Of a stretch of 64,000 nucleotides of DNA, positions 12,701-25,000 are shown piece after piece (positions within the stretch are counted from its first letter, which is position 1; each line of letters starts with the position of its first letter). The notes beneath the pieces are model-generated. The model saw only the letters and a program-made list of their open reading frames with translations. It ran no database searches and was not told the origin of the DNA. This DNA comes from Mesostigma viride (lineage: Eukaryota > Streptophyta > Mesostigmatophyceae > Mesostigmatales > Mesostigmataceae), in contig RPFO01000814.1 in the NCBI GenBank assembly GCA_009746045.1, positions 62,001 through 126,000 of the forward strand, read 5' to 3'. Both the position numbers and the translations under genes were made by a program.

Positions 12701-15700
12701 CATGTTTTCCCCTGCCTCAAACCGCACGTTGCATTTAAATCTGGAGCCCAAAATTCACTGAAAACGTGTGCCAGCCGGTAGCAAACTGGGCCAAGCTGCC
12801 ACGGAATGGTGGTACCGCCTGCCGTCCGGCACTTTGAAGCCCGCCGGTGCTATAATTCCTATCGTCCACGCATGTTTTCCCCTGCCTCAAACCGCACGTT
12901 GCATTTAAATCTGGAGCCCAAAATTCACTGAAAACGTGTGCCAGCCGGTAGCAAACTGGGCCAAGCTGCCACGGAATGGTGGTACCGCCTGCCGTCCGGC
13001 ACTTTGAAGCCCGCCGGTGCTATAATTCCTATCGTCCACGCATGTTTTCCCCTGCCTCAAACCGCACGTTGCATTTAAATCTGGAGCCCAAAATTCACTG
13101 AAAACGTGTGCCAGCCGGTAGCAAACTGGGCCAAGCTGCCACGGAATGGTGGTACCGCCTGCCGTCCGGCACTTTGAAGCCCGCCGGTGCTATAATTCCT
13201 ATCGTCCACGCATGTTTTCCCCTGCCTCAAACCGCACGTTGCATTTAAATCTGGAGCCCAAAATTCACTGAAAACGTGTGCCAGCCGGTAGCAAACTGGG
13301 CCAAGCTGCCACGGAATGGTGGTACCGCCTGCCGTCCGGCACTTTGAAGCCCGCCGGTGCTATAATTCCTATCGTCCACGCATGTTTTCCCCTGCCTCAA
13401 ACCGCACGTTGCATTTAAATCTGGAGCCCAAAATTCACTGAAAACGTGTGCCAGCCGGTAGCAAACTGGGCCAAGCTGCCACGGAATGGTGGTACCGCCT
13501 GCCGTCCGGCACTTTGAAGCCCGCCGGTGCTATAATTCCTATCGTCCACGCATGTTTTCCCCTGCCTCAAACCGCACGTTGCATTTAAATCTGGAGCCCA
13601 AAATTCACTGAAAACGTGTGCCAGCCGGTAGCAAACTGGGCCAAGCTGCCACGGAATGGTGGTACCGCCTGCCGTCCGGCACTTTGAAGCCCGCCGGTGC
13701 TATAATTCCTATCGTCCACGCATGTTTTCCCCTGCCTCAAACCGCACGTTGCATTTAAATCTGGAGCCCAAAATTCACTGAAAACGTGTGCCAGCCGGTA
13801 GCAAACTGGGCCAAGCTGCCACGGAATGGTGGTACCGCCTGCCGTCCGGCACTTTGAAGCCCGCCGGTGCTATAATTCCTATCGTCCACGCATGTTTTCC
13901 CCTGCCTCAAACCGCACGTTGCATTTAAATCTGGAGCCCAAAATTCACTGAAAACGTGTGCCAGCCGGTAGCAAACTGGGCCAAGCTGCCACGGAATGGT
14001 GGTACCGCCTGCCGTCCGGCACTTTGAAGCCCGCCGGTGCTATAATTCCTATCGTCCACGCATGTTTTCCCCTGCCTCAAACCGCACGTTGCATTTAAAT
14101 CTGGAGCCCAAAATTCACTGAAAACGTGTGCCAGCCGGTAGCAAACTGGGCCAAGCTGCCACGGAATGGTGGTACCGCCTGCCGTCCGGCACTTTGAAGC
14201 CCGCCGGTGCTATAATTCCTATCGTCCACGCATGTTTTCCCCTGCCTCAAACCGCACGTTGCATTTAAATCTGGAGCCCAAAATTCACTGAAAACGTGTG
14301 CCAGCCGGTAGCAAACTGGGCCAAGCTGCCACGGAATGGTGGTACCGCCTGCCGTCCGGCACTTTGAAGCCCGCCGGTGCTATAATTCCTATCGTCCACG
14401 CATGTTTTCCCCTGCCTCAAACCGCACGTTGCATTTAAATCTGGAGCCCAAAATGCACTGAAAACGTGTGCCAGCCGGTAGCAAACTGGGCCAAGCTGCC
14501 ACGGAATGGTGGTACCGCCTGCCGTCCGGCACTTTGAAGCCCGCCGGTGCTATAATTCCTATCGTCCACGCATGTTTTCCCCTGCCTCAAACCGCACGTT
14601 GCATTTAAATCTGGAGCCCAAAATGCACTGAAAACGTGTGCCAGCCGGTAGCAAACTGGGCCAAGCTGCCACGGAGTGGTGGTACCGCCTGCCGTCCGGC
14701 ACTTTGAAGCCCGCCGGTGCTATAATTCCTATCGTCCACGCATGTTTTCCCCTGCCTCAAACCGCACGTTGCATTTAAATCTGGAGCCCAAAATGCACTG
14801 AAAACGTGTGCCAGCCGGTAGCAAACTGGGCCAAGCTGCCACGGAATGGTGGTACCGCCTGCCGTCCGGCACTTTGAAGCCCGCCGGTGCTATAATTCCT
14901 ATCGTCCACGCATGTTTTCCCCTGCCTCAAACCGCACGTTGCATTTAAATCTGGAGCCCAAAATGCACTGAAAACGTGTGCCAGCCGGTAGCAAACTGGG
15001 CCAAGCTGCCACGGAATGGTGGTACCGCCTGCCGTCCGGCACTTTGAAGCCCGCCGGTGCTATAATTCCTATCGTCCACGCATGTTTTCCCCTGCCTCAA
15101 ACCGCACGTTGCATTTAAATCTGGAGCCCAAAATGCACTGAAAACGTGTGCCAGCCGGTAGCAAACTGGGCCAAGCTGCCACGGAGTGGTGGTACCGCCT
15201 GCCGTCCGGCACTTTGAAGCCCGCCGGTGCTATAATTCCTATCGTCCACGCATGTTTTCCCCTGCCTCAAACCGCACGTTGCATTTAAATCTGGAGCCCA
15301 AAATTCACTGAAAACGTGTGCCAGCCGGTAGCAAACTGGGCCAAGCTGCCACGGAATGGTGGTACCGCCTGCCGTCCGGCACTTTGAAGCCGCCGGTGCT
15401 ATAATTCCTATCGTCCACGCATGTTTTCCCCTGCCTCAAACCGCACGTTGCATTTAAATCTGGAGCCCAAAATGCACTGAAAACGTGTGCCAGCCGGTAG
15501 CAAACTGGGCCAAGCTGCCACGGAGTGGTGGTACCGCCTGCCGTCCGGCACTTTGAAGCCCGCCGGTGCTATAATTCCTATCGTCCACGCATGTTTTCCC
15601 CTGCCTCAAACCGCACGTTGCATTTAAATCTGGAGCCCAAAATGCACTGAAAACGTGTGCCAGCCGGTAGCAAACTGGGCCAAGCTGCCACGGAATGGTG

Positions 15701-17686
15701 GTACCGCCTGCCGTCCGGCACTTTGAAGCCCGCCGGTGCTATAATTCCTATCGTCCACGCATGTTTTCCCCTGCCTCAAACCGCACGTTGCATTTAAATC
15801 TGGAGCCCAAAATGCACTGAAAACGTGTGCCAGCCGGTAGCAAACTGGGCCAAGCTGCCACGGAGTGGTGGTACCGCCTGCCGTCCGGCACTTTGAAGCC
15901 CGCCGGTGCTATAATTCCTATCGTCCACGCATGTTTTCCCCTGCCTCAAACCGCACGTTGCATTTAAATCTGGAGCCCAAAATGCACTGAAAACGTGTGC
16001 CAGCCGGTAGCAAACTGGGCCAAGCTGCCACGGAATGGTGGTACCGCCTGCCGTCCGGCACTTTGAAGCCCGCCGGTGCTATAATTCCTATCGTCCACGC
16101 ATGTTTTCCCCTGCCTCAAACCGCACGTTGCATTTAAATCTGGAGCCCAAAATGCACTGAAAACGTGTGCCAGCCGGTAGCAAACTGGGCCAAGCTGCCA
16201 CGGAATGGTGGTACCGCCTGCCGTCCGGCACTTTGAAGCCCGCCGGTGCTATAATTCCTATCGTCCACGCATGTTTTCCCCTGCCTCAAACCGCACGTTG
16301 CATTTAAATCTGGAGCCCAAAATGCACTGAAAACGTGTGCCAGCCGGTAGCAAACTGGGCCAAGCTGCCACGGAGTGGTGGTACCGCCTGCCGTCCGGCA
16401 CTTTGAAGCCCGCCGGTGCTATAATTCCTATCGTCCACGCATGTTTTCCCCTGCCTCAAACCGCACGTTGCATTTAAATCTGGAGCCCAAAATTCACTGA
16501 AAACGTGTGCCAGCCGGTAGCAAACTGGGCCAAGCTGCCACGGAATGGTGGTACCGCCTGCCGTCCGGCACTTTGAAGCCCGCCGGTGCTATAATTCCTA
16601 TCGTCCACGCATGTTTTCCCCTGCCTCAAACCGCACGTTGCATTTAAATCTGGAGCCCAAAATTCACTGAAAACGTGTGCCAGCCGGTAGCAAACTGGGC
16701 CAAGCTGCCACGGAATGGTGGTACCGCCTGCCGTCCGGCACTTTGAAGCCCGCCGGTGCTATAATTCCTATCGTCCACGCATGTTTTCCCCTGCCTCAAA
16801 CCGCACGTTGCATTTAAATCTGGAGCCCAAAATGCACTGAAAACGTGTGCCAGCCGGTAGCAAACTGGGCCAAGCTGCCACGGAGTGGTGGTACCGCCTG
16901 CCGTCCGGCACTTTGAAGCCCGCCGGTGCTATAATTCCTATCGTCCACGCATGTTTTCCCCTGCCTCAAACCGCACGTTGCATTTAAATCTGGAGCCCAA
17001 AATGCACTGAAAACGTGTGCCAGCCGGTAGCAAACTGGGCCAAGCTGCCACGGAATGGTGGTACCGCCTGCCGTCCGGCACTTTGAAGCCCGCCGGTGCT
17101 ATAATTCCTATCGTCCACGCATGTTTTCCCCTGCCTCAAACCGCACGTTGCATTTAAATCTGGAGCCCAAAATGCACTGAAAACGTGTGCCAGCCGGTAG
17201 CAAACTGGGCCAAGCTGCCACGGAGTGGTGGTACCGCCTGCCGTCCGGCACTTTGAAGCCCGCCGGTGCTATAATTCCTATCGTCCACGCATGTTTTCCC
17301 CTGCCTCAAACCGCACGTTGCATTTAAATCTGGAGCCCAAAATGCACTGAAAACGTGTGCCAGCCGGTAGCAAACTGGGCCAAGCTGCCACGGAATGGTG
17401 GTACCGCCTGCCGTCCGGCACTTTGAAGCCTGCCGGTGCTATAATTCCTATCGTCCACGCATGTTTTCCCCTGCCTCAAACCGCACGTTGCATTTAAATC
17501 TGGAGCCCAAAATGCACTGAAAACGTGTGCCAGCCGGTAGCAAACTGGGCCAAGCTGCCACGGAGTGGTGGTACCGCCTGCCGTCCGGCACTTTGAAGCC
17601 CGCCGGTGCTATAATTCCTATCGTCCACGCATGTTTTCCCCTGCCTCAAACCGCACGTTGCATTTAAATCTGGAGCCCAAAATGCA
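3787..17686 (+). repeat. 170-bp tandem satellite, block 1
   Basis: About 82 head-to-tail copies of a 170-bp monomer (for example, the GCTATAATTCC landmark falls at 3787, 3957 and 4127). Most copies from about 7500 to 14450 look identical. From 14450 two positions vary, AAATTCACTG/AAATGCACTG and GGAATGG/GGAGTGG, in an ordered pattern. The stretch at about 6410-7500 carries many one-base indels. The monomer length is close to a nucleosome repeat, as in many centromeric satellites, but nothing here proves centromere function. Short frames spanning monomers are by-products, since 170 is not a multiple of three. Confidence 0.98.
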
Positions 17687-17698
17687 CACTAGGAACTC
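17687..17698 (+). repeat. Left terminal inverted repeat of the CACTA-like element
   Basis: CACTAGGAACTC, perfect inverse of 22065-22076. Confidence 0.8.
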
Positions 17699-17699
17699 A

Positions 17700-18040
17700 G
17701 ATTCTGAGAATTTTCTCAAAACCCTCAATTTTCTCACCTTTTGTGAGAATTTTTTGAGAAAATTGAGAAAAATCTCAATTTTTTTCCGCAAACGCTAGGC
17801 AAAAATCTCACCAGGGTGAGATTTTGGTGAGAAAAAGGGGGTTTTGGTGAGATTGGGGTGAGAAAAAACCCTAAAGTGAGAAAAAAGGTGAGAATGGGTG
17901 AGAAAAAGTGAGAAAATTGAGAAAATTGAGAAAATTGAGAAGTTTCTCACCAACACGAGAAAAATCACTAACACGAGAAAAATCACAAGTCAACGTGGTG
18001 AGAAATTTCTCACCAAGAGTGTAACACGAGAAAAATCATG
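17700..18040 (+). repeat. Left subterminal GTGAGAAA repeat array
   Basis: Dense copies of GTGAGA/TGAGAAAA separated by A- or G-rich spacers, some inverted (TCTCACC). CACTA transposases bind subterminal repeats of this kind. The right end carries the complementary TTTCTCAC array. Confidence 0.7.
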
Positions 18041-18193
18041 AGCTTTATTTCATTAAGTCCTTAACGTGAAAAAAAACTCAACACCACTTTGATATGCATT
18101 ATAGGGTGCACAAAGGTGCAATTAATATAGGGTTGTCATACAATATAAAACAGCACATCATTCCATAAACAATGCTGTCATGCCCAAATTAAA

Positions 18194-19282
18194 TCAATAG
18201 TCATCTTCTTCAGAACTGCTGTCCGAGGGGTTGCTTGCATCAACATCATCTTCTGATGACATAGTGTCATCCCCACTAGTGTCGCAATAGTTCACAGCTT
18301 TACGCTGCCTTCCACTGGCCCTCTTTGCCATAGGGACCTCCTCAATTACAACGGTGGGCTGGCTAGGTCCAGCATCTGTGGGAGCACCACGCTTGCGGCT
18401 GCGCCCTCGAGCAGGTGCCTTGCCAGCGCGGCGCACCACGTCGCCATCACCTAGGTCTGCCGCTGCCACCTTCTTCTTCTTGGACCCCTTCTTCTTGCCT
18501 TTCTTCTTGCCACTAGGCGGTGGCGGTGGCATCGGCTCACCCTCCTCAATCACTTCAAACTGCGGCATGGTGGGGAAATCTGCTGCCACGCTGTGATACA
18601 CATGGTTACTGAGGGCAGATTGCGCCTGATGTGCCATGCTCCATGGCAGTTTGGCAGGGATTACCACCATTTCGGGAGCATAGCATTCATCGACGACATA
18701 CCCAACTGAGCTCACTGCACCTGGCAACACAAGGCACGACGACCTGGGGGCCTGTGCGCTGCTGATGACCACCAACCTCTCGTGGGGCAGGTGAGCGACA
18801 TGAAGGCGATCAAAAAGCTCCACCTTCAACAACAGCTGCCATTCCCAGCCCCCTCGTGGGTACTCTAACCTGGCCTTCAGAATGTGTGTAATGAAACCAA
18901 AGTCTACACCGCCCGGGCCATGCACCGCAACTCCCGCATTCTTGTGCCGCTTTCCCTGGGATTGGTCCGCAGCCTCCGTGCGGTAGTTGAACCTGTGTAT
19001 CCTGACTTTGTGGAAAGAATCCGCGTAGCGCTTCACGCCCCCACACGCCGCTACAATGCCTTGCGGCACAAGCGGCGTCAGGTTTAATGATGCCCATGCA
19101 AGCACGTTGAACGTTGTGTCAGCACAGCGATCTCGCCTGCATTCAAACAAACGCACACCGATAACCCAGCAAAGAGTATTATTATTGCAAGTATTGGTTA
19201 TTAAAAAAAATAGAACAGATACAACACAGGACGCTTTTACTGGCGGCAAGATCATGGCACCCGGATGGGTAAAACCAAACAA
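18194..19282 (-). CDS. Protein resembling the C-terminal region of CACTA transposases
   Basis: 362 residues. About residues 85-220 contain the pattern FHKVRIHRFNYRTE ... KNAGV ... FGFITHILKARLEY ... KVELFD, which resembles the C-terminal DUF4216-type domain of plant TNP2/CACTA proteins (KNSGV, YG-I, LFK-WFD pattern). The C-terminal third is low complexity: a PPPPP run, lysine-rich GKKKGKKKGSKKKK, then an acidic serine-rich tail ending SSEEDDY, perhaps a nuclear-localisation and disordered tail. The first 60 or so residues show no similarity I recognise, and the true N-terminus may be spliced from elsewhere. The transposase catalytic core is not visible. The family assignment is an inference from motif pattern and element termini. 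Confidence 0.5.
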   Translation of the reverse strand: MFGFTHPGAMILPPVKASCVVSVLFFLITNTCNNNTLCWVIGVRLFECRRDRCADTTFNVLAWASLNLTPLVPQGIVAACGGVKRYADSFHKVRIHRFNYRTEAADQSQGKRHKNAGVAVHGPGGVDFGFITHILKARLEYPRGGWEWQLLLKVELFDRLHVAHLPHERLVVISSAQAPRSSCLVLPGAVSSVGYVVDECYAPEMVVIPAKLPWSMAHQAQSALSNHVYHSVAADFPTMPQFEVIEEGEPMPPPPPSGKKKGKKKGSKKKKVAAADLGDGDVVRRAGKAPARGRSRKRGAPTDAGPSQPTVVIEEVPMAKRASGRQRKAVNYCDTSGDDTMSSEDDVDASNPSDSSSEEDDY

Positions 19283-19570
19283 ACTAGATATTAATTACTA
19301 GGGCTGGCTTTGTGACAGTAAAACATGATTGCATGGCTAATCCCAAGGCGCCTTTCAATAGGACTGAATTAAAAAACCAAAGCAGACGGCGTAAGTAGCA
19401 TTTGCAAAAAACAAGGCTCACCAGTAGGCCTCGTCGCCATTCGCAGGGTCGCTGTAATCAGCCTTGGGAAGGGCATCTTCTACCAGCAAATCCCTTGCCG
19501 CGTTGTGTCAGCACAGCGATCCCCCCTGCATCCAAACAAAGGCACACCGATAACCAAGCAAAGAGTATGC
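19107..19570 (+). repeat. Dispersed ~70-bp direct repeat inside the CACTA-like element
   Basis: About 19107-19177 and 19500-19570 share a roughly 70-bp segment (CGTTGTGTCAGCACAGCGAT at the start, CAAAGAGTAT at the end) with a few substitutions. The segment between them has no recognised gene. Confidence 0.7.
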
Positions 19571-20515
19571 AAATGTGTAGCCTTGTTCATTGAAATTATG
19601 GCTGGCTTACGCAAAGAGCGACTGTAAGATGACCTATACAGTGGGGCCGGAAACAGCTTGCTTGATCAGGGCGTGTTTTTCGAGCTTCACTGGCCGGGAG
19701 TGTCTAGTGGTGAGAACCATTGCTGCGATCGCTTTCCCACCATTTACGAGGAAATACCCGCAAATGAAAAACCACTGAAACGGTCTAGCTAGTCAGTCAT
19801 TACATTAGCCACATGCCATCATGCATGTTTCCAAACGTCCAGGAACTGCACACGGTGCAAATGCCATTTGCAGTGCAAAAATCCAGAGGACACGACCTCA
19901 TTGCTTCATATTTGTATGCAGAAGACTAAAAAAGTAACATGCATTAATGGCCCGCATGCATAAAGGGCCTGAATTCTGATGCGGGCCCAACGGCAGCACC
20001 GCCAAAGCAGATAAGGGCCCGCAGTCTGATGCGGGCCCCACGGCACCACCGCCATAGCAGAGCTCGAAGGTCGTGGTGCGCGTGAAACGTACGTATGCCC
20101 TTTGTCGGTAGGTGCCGTTGGGGTCAAATTGGGTGCCGCCAAAATCGGGCCGACGCGTCAATAGACTGAGGCCGTCGATGAGAGCCATCATGCGGCTTGG
20201 GGAACTTCAGCTAAGTTAACTTAACGCAAACCACTGGTCGCCCGCGTCGGGAACCGGCCCAACGGCTCTCCCGCAACAGAAAATTACGCGGCATACTGCA
20301 TAAGTCGTCGGATTGTTAGATTTCGACGGTCAAGATTTCATGATGAGGTTTGCGTTCAATTTGCCGCAGTTTGCCGCCCAGAGAAAGTAGTTGTTGGACT
20401 CGTTGCCCACGATGAAACACAATCAAGCAAGCCGTTTCCGGCCCCACCGTGTAGGTCATGTAGTCGCTCTTCACGTCAGCCAGCCGTAATTTCAATGCAC
20501 AAGGCTACACATTTC
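19571..20515 (+). repeat. Inverted repeat pair inside the CACTA-like element
   Basis: About 110 bp at 19571-19680 (TGTGTAGCCTTG ... GGGGCCGGAAACAGCTTGC) reappears inverted at about 20420-20515 with scattered changes. Between them, about 19950-20065, a roughly 50-bp unit with GATGCGGGCCC is repeated twice in tandem. No convincing gene lies in this interval. Confidence 0.65.
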
Positions 20516-21430
20516 CATCTCCATTCATATTCATAATCCTGCACGACTCGAAAACGCGGACAAGATAACGGCAGGCTCGAGCTACCATGGTCCGGATTCT
20601 CCCGATTTCTGGCCTGCGCTGGTTGTCTCCTTGATATTGGCAACTCTCTCCGGTAAGAGATTTTCCGCAGTTTGGCTGTTTCGAAACGTTAATTAAGTGA
20701 GATGCCTTCGGATCAGGAGACTCACACAGCCGCGAAATCATGCCAAAGGTCATATGTTCGATCCCTTGCTGGTAGCTTCTGAGCTTTCTTATTTTCTGTG
20801 TTCCGCGGAATCTCAGATTTGGGCCGCTAGCGTTTTCACGTTTGTTGCTTTCTGATCCGACGACAACGTTGTGCCTTGCTCGTGTGACATCTGGCGCATG
20901 GTGTGATTCATGTGTATGGTGCTGCCTTGCCACATGGGGCTGCTTTGCCATAAGAGTGAGTGTTGGGTTCTACACATTTGCTGCATGGACCGTTAGGTGC
21001 TGGTGAGCTCTTCCTTGTAGAATGGTGATGTCTATGTCAAGGATCTGATGTCTTTTTTGTCTCTTGCACTGCTTTCATTTTAGGGGGAATTATAGGTGTC
21101 ATTATTTTGGCATTTGAAGGTATAGATGTTTATCTGCAAGGGCCTGTTTTTTTTCCCCCGGCCTCTTGCATGCATGGATGTGTAGAATTGTATGTTGATG
21201 GAATTATGATTTGCCATACACATTTGCTGAGCTCAAGATCCTTGTAGAACGCTTACATCTATGTCAAGGATCTGATTTCTTTTCCTCTTGCGTATATTGT
21301 GTCGGTTTGCTTTATTTCTTGCAGGGACCACGAGAGTAAAATGCAAGCGGTTCCACTTTCAAGTCAGCATGTGACGCCCTGTCGACCGGCCCGCTTTGTT
21401 AGCTAGCTACCATATAGTATTTGATGATAG
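20516..21430 (+). other. CACTA interior without a recognised gene
   Basis: Mixed sequence with a diverged duplication of TCCTTGTAGAA...CTATGTCAAGGATCTGAT at about 21013 and 21241. Short frames exist on both strands but show no recognisable similarity. A T-rich tract ending in TTTCTTGCAG at about 21325 could be a 3' splice site, but this is unproven. Confidence 0.4.
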
Positions 21431-21590
21431 GCATTGAATGCGAAAGATGTCATAACGCCATAACAGACTGTGTTGAACAGGCATTGAATGCCGAAGATGT
21501 CATAACGCCATAACAGACTGTGTTGAAAAGGCATATTTGAATGCCGAAGATGTACATAACGCCATAACAGTGTTGAATAGTTGAATCAAC
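21430..21590 (+). repeat. Tandem ~50-bp triplication
   Basis: Three consecutive copies of a unit GCATTGAATGC...GATGTCATAACGCCATAACAG...GTGTTGAA with small differences in the third copy. Confidence 0.8.
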
Positions 21591-21736
21591 GGGTTCTTGC
21601 AGCTGTAAACATTAAAATTATTCAAACATTTAATGAAAAAATCATTATTGTTCGTGCTGTTTTGAACAGCGGTTGTTACTGGCACTGCATGCATGTGTCT
21701 GCTGCCAGCATATTGCATTATGGGTGTGTTTTTCAG

Positions 21737-22062
21737 CGCTGTGTTTTCTCACTTTTCTCACTTTTCTCACGTCCTGTTTTTCTCACTTTTCTCACTTTTC
21801 TCACGTCCTGATTTTCTCACGTTTCACACCTCCCGTTTTTCTCACTTATCTCACGTCCTGTTTTTTGAGATTTTTCTCACGTTTTTCCCCTTTTTTCACC
21901 TTTTTGGGGCAATCTCACCCGGGTGAGAAACGTGTTTTCTCACCCATTCTCACCCCATTCTCACCCTTTTTTCTCACCTTTCTCACCCATTCTCACCCAT
22001 TTCTCACCCTTTTTCTCACCTTTCTCACCCTTTTTCTCACCATTTCTCACCCATTCTCAAAG
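21737..22062 (+). repeat. Right subterminal TTTCTCAC repeat array
   Basis: More than twenty copies of TTTCTCAC or TTCTCACC on the plus strand, the inverse of the left subterminal array. Long frames rich in FLTF across it are artefacts of the repeat. Confidence 0.75.
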
Positions 22063-22064
22063 CC

Positions 22065-22076
22065 GAGTTCCTAGTG
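22065..22076 (-). repeat. Right terminal inverted repeat of the CACTA-like element
   Basis: GAGTTCCTAGTG, perfect inverse of 17687-17698. Confidence 0.8.
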
Positions 22077-25000
22077 CACTGAAAACGTGTGCCAGCCGGT
22101 AGCAAACTGGGCCAAGCTGCCACGGAATGGTGGTACCGCCTGCCGTCCGGCACTTTGAAGCCCGCCGGTGCTATAATTCCTATCGTCCACGCATGTTTTC
22201 CCCTGCCTCAAACCGCACGTTGCATTTAAATCTGGAGCCCAAAATTCACTGAAAACGTGTGCCAGCCGGTAGCAAACTGGGCCAAGCTGCCACGGAGTGG
22301 TGGTACCGCCTGCCGTCCGGCACTTTGAAGCCCGCCGGTGCTATAATTCCTATCGTCCACGCATGTTTTCCCCTGCCTCAAACCGCACGTTGCATTTAAA
22401 TCTGGAGCCCAAAATGCACTGAAAACGTGTGCCAGCCGGTAGCAAACTGGGCCAAGCTGCCACGGAGTGGTGGTACCGCCTGCCGTCCGGCACTTTGAAG
22501 CCCGCCGGTGCTATAATTCCTATCGTCCACGCATGTTTTCCCCTGCCTCAAACCGCACGTTGCATTTAAATCTGGAGCCCAAAATGCACTGAAAACGTGT
22601 GCCAGCCGGTAGCAAACTGGGCCAAGCTGCCACGGAATGGTGGTACCGCCTGCCGTCCGGCACTTTGAAGCCCGCCGGTGCTATAATTCCTATCGTCCAC
22701 GCATGTTTTCCCCTGCCTCAAACCGCACGTTGCATTTAAATCTGGAGCCCAAAATTCACTGAAAACGTGTGCCAGCCGGTAGCAAACTGGGCCAAGCTGC
22801 CACGGAGTGGTGGTACCGCCTGCCGTCCGGCACTTTGAAGCCCGCCGGTGCTATAATTCCTATCGTCCACGCATGTTTTCCCCTGCCTCAAACCGCACGT
22901 TGCATTAAAATCTGGAGCCCAAAATTCACTGAAAACGTGTGCCAGCCGGTAGCAAACTGGGCCAAGCTGCCACGGAATGGTGGTACCGCCTGCCGTCCGG
23001 CACTTTGAAGCCCGCCGGTGCTATAATTCCTATCGTCCACGCATGTTTTCCCCTGCCTCAAACCGCACGTTGCATTTAAATCTGGAGCCCAAAATGCACT
23101 GAAAACGTGTGCCAGCCGGTAGCAAACTGGGCCAAGCTGCCACGGAGTGGTGGTACCGCCTGCCGTCCGGCACTTTGAAGCCCGCCGGTGCTATAATTCC
23201 TATCGTCCACGCATGTTTTCCCCTGCCTCAAACCGCACGTTGCATTTAAATCTGGAGCCCAAAATGCACTGAAAACGTGTGCCAGCCGGTAGCAAACTGG
23301 GCCAAGCTGCCACGGAATGGTGGTACCGCCTGCCGTCCGGCACTTTGAAGCCCGCCGGTGCTATAATTCCTATCGTCCACGCATGTTTTCCCCTGCCTCA
23401 AACCGCACGTTGCATTTAAATCTGGAGCCCAAAATGCACTGAAAACGTGTGCCAGCCGGTAGCAAACTGGGCCAAGCTGCCACGGAGTGGTGGTACCGCC
23501 TGCCGTCCGGCACTTTGAAGCCCGCCGGTGCTATAATTCCTATCGTCCACGCATGTTTTCCCCTGCCTCAAACCGCACGTTGCATTTAAATCTGGAGCCC
23601 AAAATGCACTGAAAACGTGTGCCAGCCGGTAGCAAACTGGGCCAAGCTGCCACGGAGTGGTGGTACCGCCTGCCGTCCGGCACTTTGAAGCCCGCCGGTG
23701 CTATAATTCCTATCGTCCACGCATGTTTTCCCCTGCCTCAAACCGCACGTTGCATTTAAATCTGGAGCCCAAAATTCACTGAAAACGTGTGCCAGCCGGT
23801 AGCAAACTGGGCCAAGCTGCCACGGAATGGTGGTACCGCCTGCCGTCCGGCACTTTGAAGCCCGCCGGTGCTATAATTCCTATCGTCCACGCATGTTTTC
23901 CCCTGCCTCAAACCGCACGTTGCATTTAAATCTGGAGCCCAAAATTCACTGAAAACGTGTGCCAGCCGGTAGCAAACTGGGCCAAGCTGCCACGGAGTGG
24001 TGGTACCGCCTGCCGTCCGGCACTTTGAAGCCCGCCGGTGCTATAATTCCTATCGTCCACGCATGTTTTCCCCTGCCTCAAACCGCACGTTGCATTTAAA
24101 TCTGGAGCCCAAAATGCACTGAAAACGTGTGCCAGCCGGTAGCAAACTGGGCCAAGCTGCCACGGAATGGTGGTACCGCCTGCCGTCCGGCACTTTGAAG
24201 CCCGCCGGTGCTATAATTCCTATCGTCCACGCATGTTTTCCCCTGCCTCAAACCGCACGTTGCATTTAAATCTGGAGCCCAAAATGCACTGAAAACGTGT
24301 GCCAGCCGGTAGCAAACTGGGCCAAGCTGCCACGGAGTGGTGGTACCGCCTGCCGTCCGGCACTTTGAAGCCCGCCAGTGCTATAATTCCTATCGTCCAC
24401 GCATGTTTTCCCCTGCCTCAAACCGCACGTTGCATTTAAATCTGGAGCCCAAAATGCACTGAAAACGTGTGCCAGCCGGTAGCAAACTGGGCCAAGCTGC
24501 CACGGAGTGGTGGTACCGCCTGCCGTCCGGCACTTTGAAGCCCGCCGGTGCTATAATTCCTATCGTCCACGCATGTTTTCCCCTGCCTCAAACCGCACGT
24601 TGCATTTAAATCTGGAGCCCAAAATTCACTGAAAACGTGTGCCAGCCGGTAGCAAACTGGGCCAAGCTGCCACGGAATGGTGGTACCGCCTGCCGTCCGG
24701 CACTTTGAAGCCCGCCGGTGCTATAATTCCTATCGTCCACGCATGTTTTCCCCTGCCTCAAACCGCACGTTGCATTTAAATCTGGAGCCCAAAATTCACT
24801 GAAAACGTGTGCCAGCCGGTAGCAAACTGGGCCAAGCTGCCACGGAGTGGTGGTACCGCCTGCCGTCCGGCACTTTGAAGCCCGCCGGTGCTATAATTCC
24901 TATCGTCCACGCATGTTTTCCCCTGCCTCAAACCGCACGTTGCATTTAAATCTGGAGCCCAAAATTCACTGAAAACGTGTGCCAGCCGGTAGCAAACTGG

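Larger units (their letters stand above)
17687..22076 (-). mobile_element. CACTA (EnSpm)-like DNA transposon inserted in the satellite
   Basis: The 4390-bp element has 12-bp perfect terminal inverted repeats, CACTAGGAACTC at the left and GAGTTCCTAGTG at the right. The satellite monomer breaks at AAAATGCA and resumes in phase with CACTG, giving a CA duplication (or GCAC if the outer bases are assigned to the target). CACTA termini, short target duplication and subterminal arrays of GTGAGAAA/TTTCTCAC agree with the CACTA superfamily. It encodes one recognisable minus-strand frame, which resembles only the C-terminal part of such transposases. I see no DDE catalytic region, so it is probably non-autonomous or internally deleted. 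Confidence 0.75.

Noticed and set aside
20505-20951. 148-residue minus-strand ORF in the CACTA-like element
   Set aside because: No motif, lies over the inverted repeat arm, no supporting context.
21581-22074. Phe/Leu/Thr-rich ORFs at the right CACTA end
   Set aside because: Translation of the TTTCTCAC array, not a membrane protein gene.
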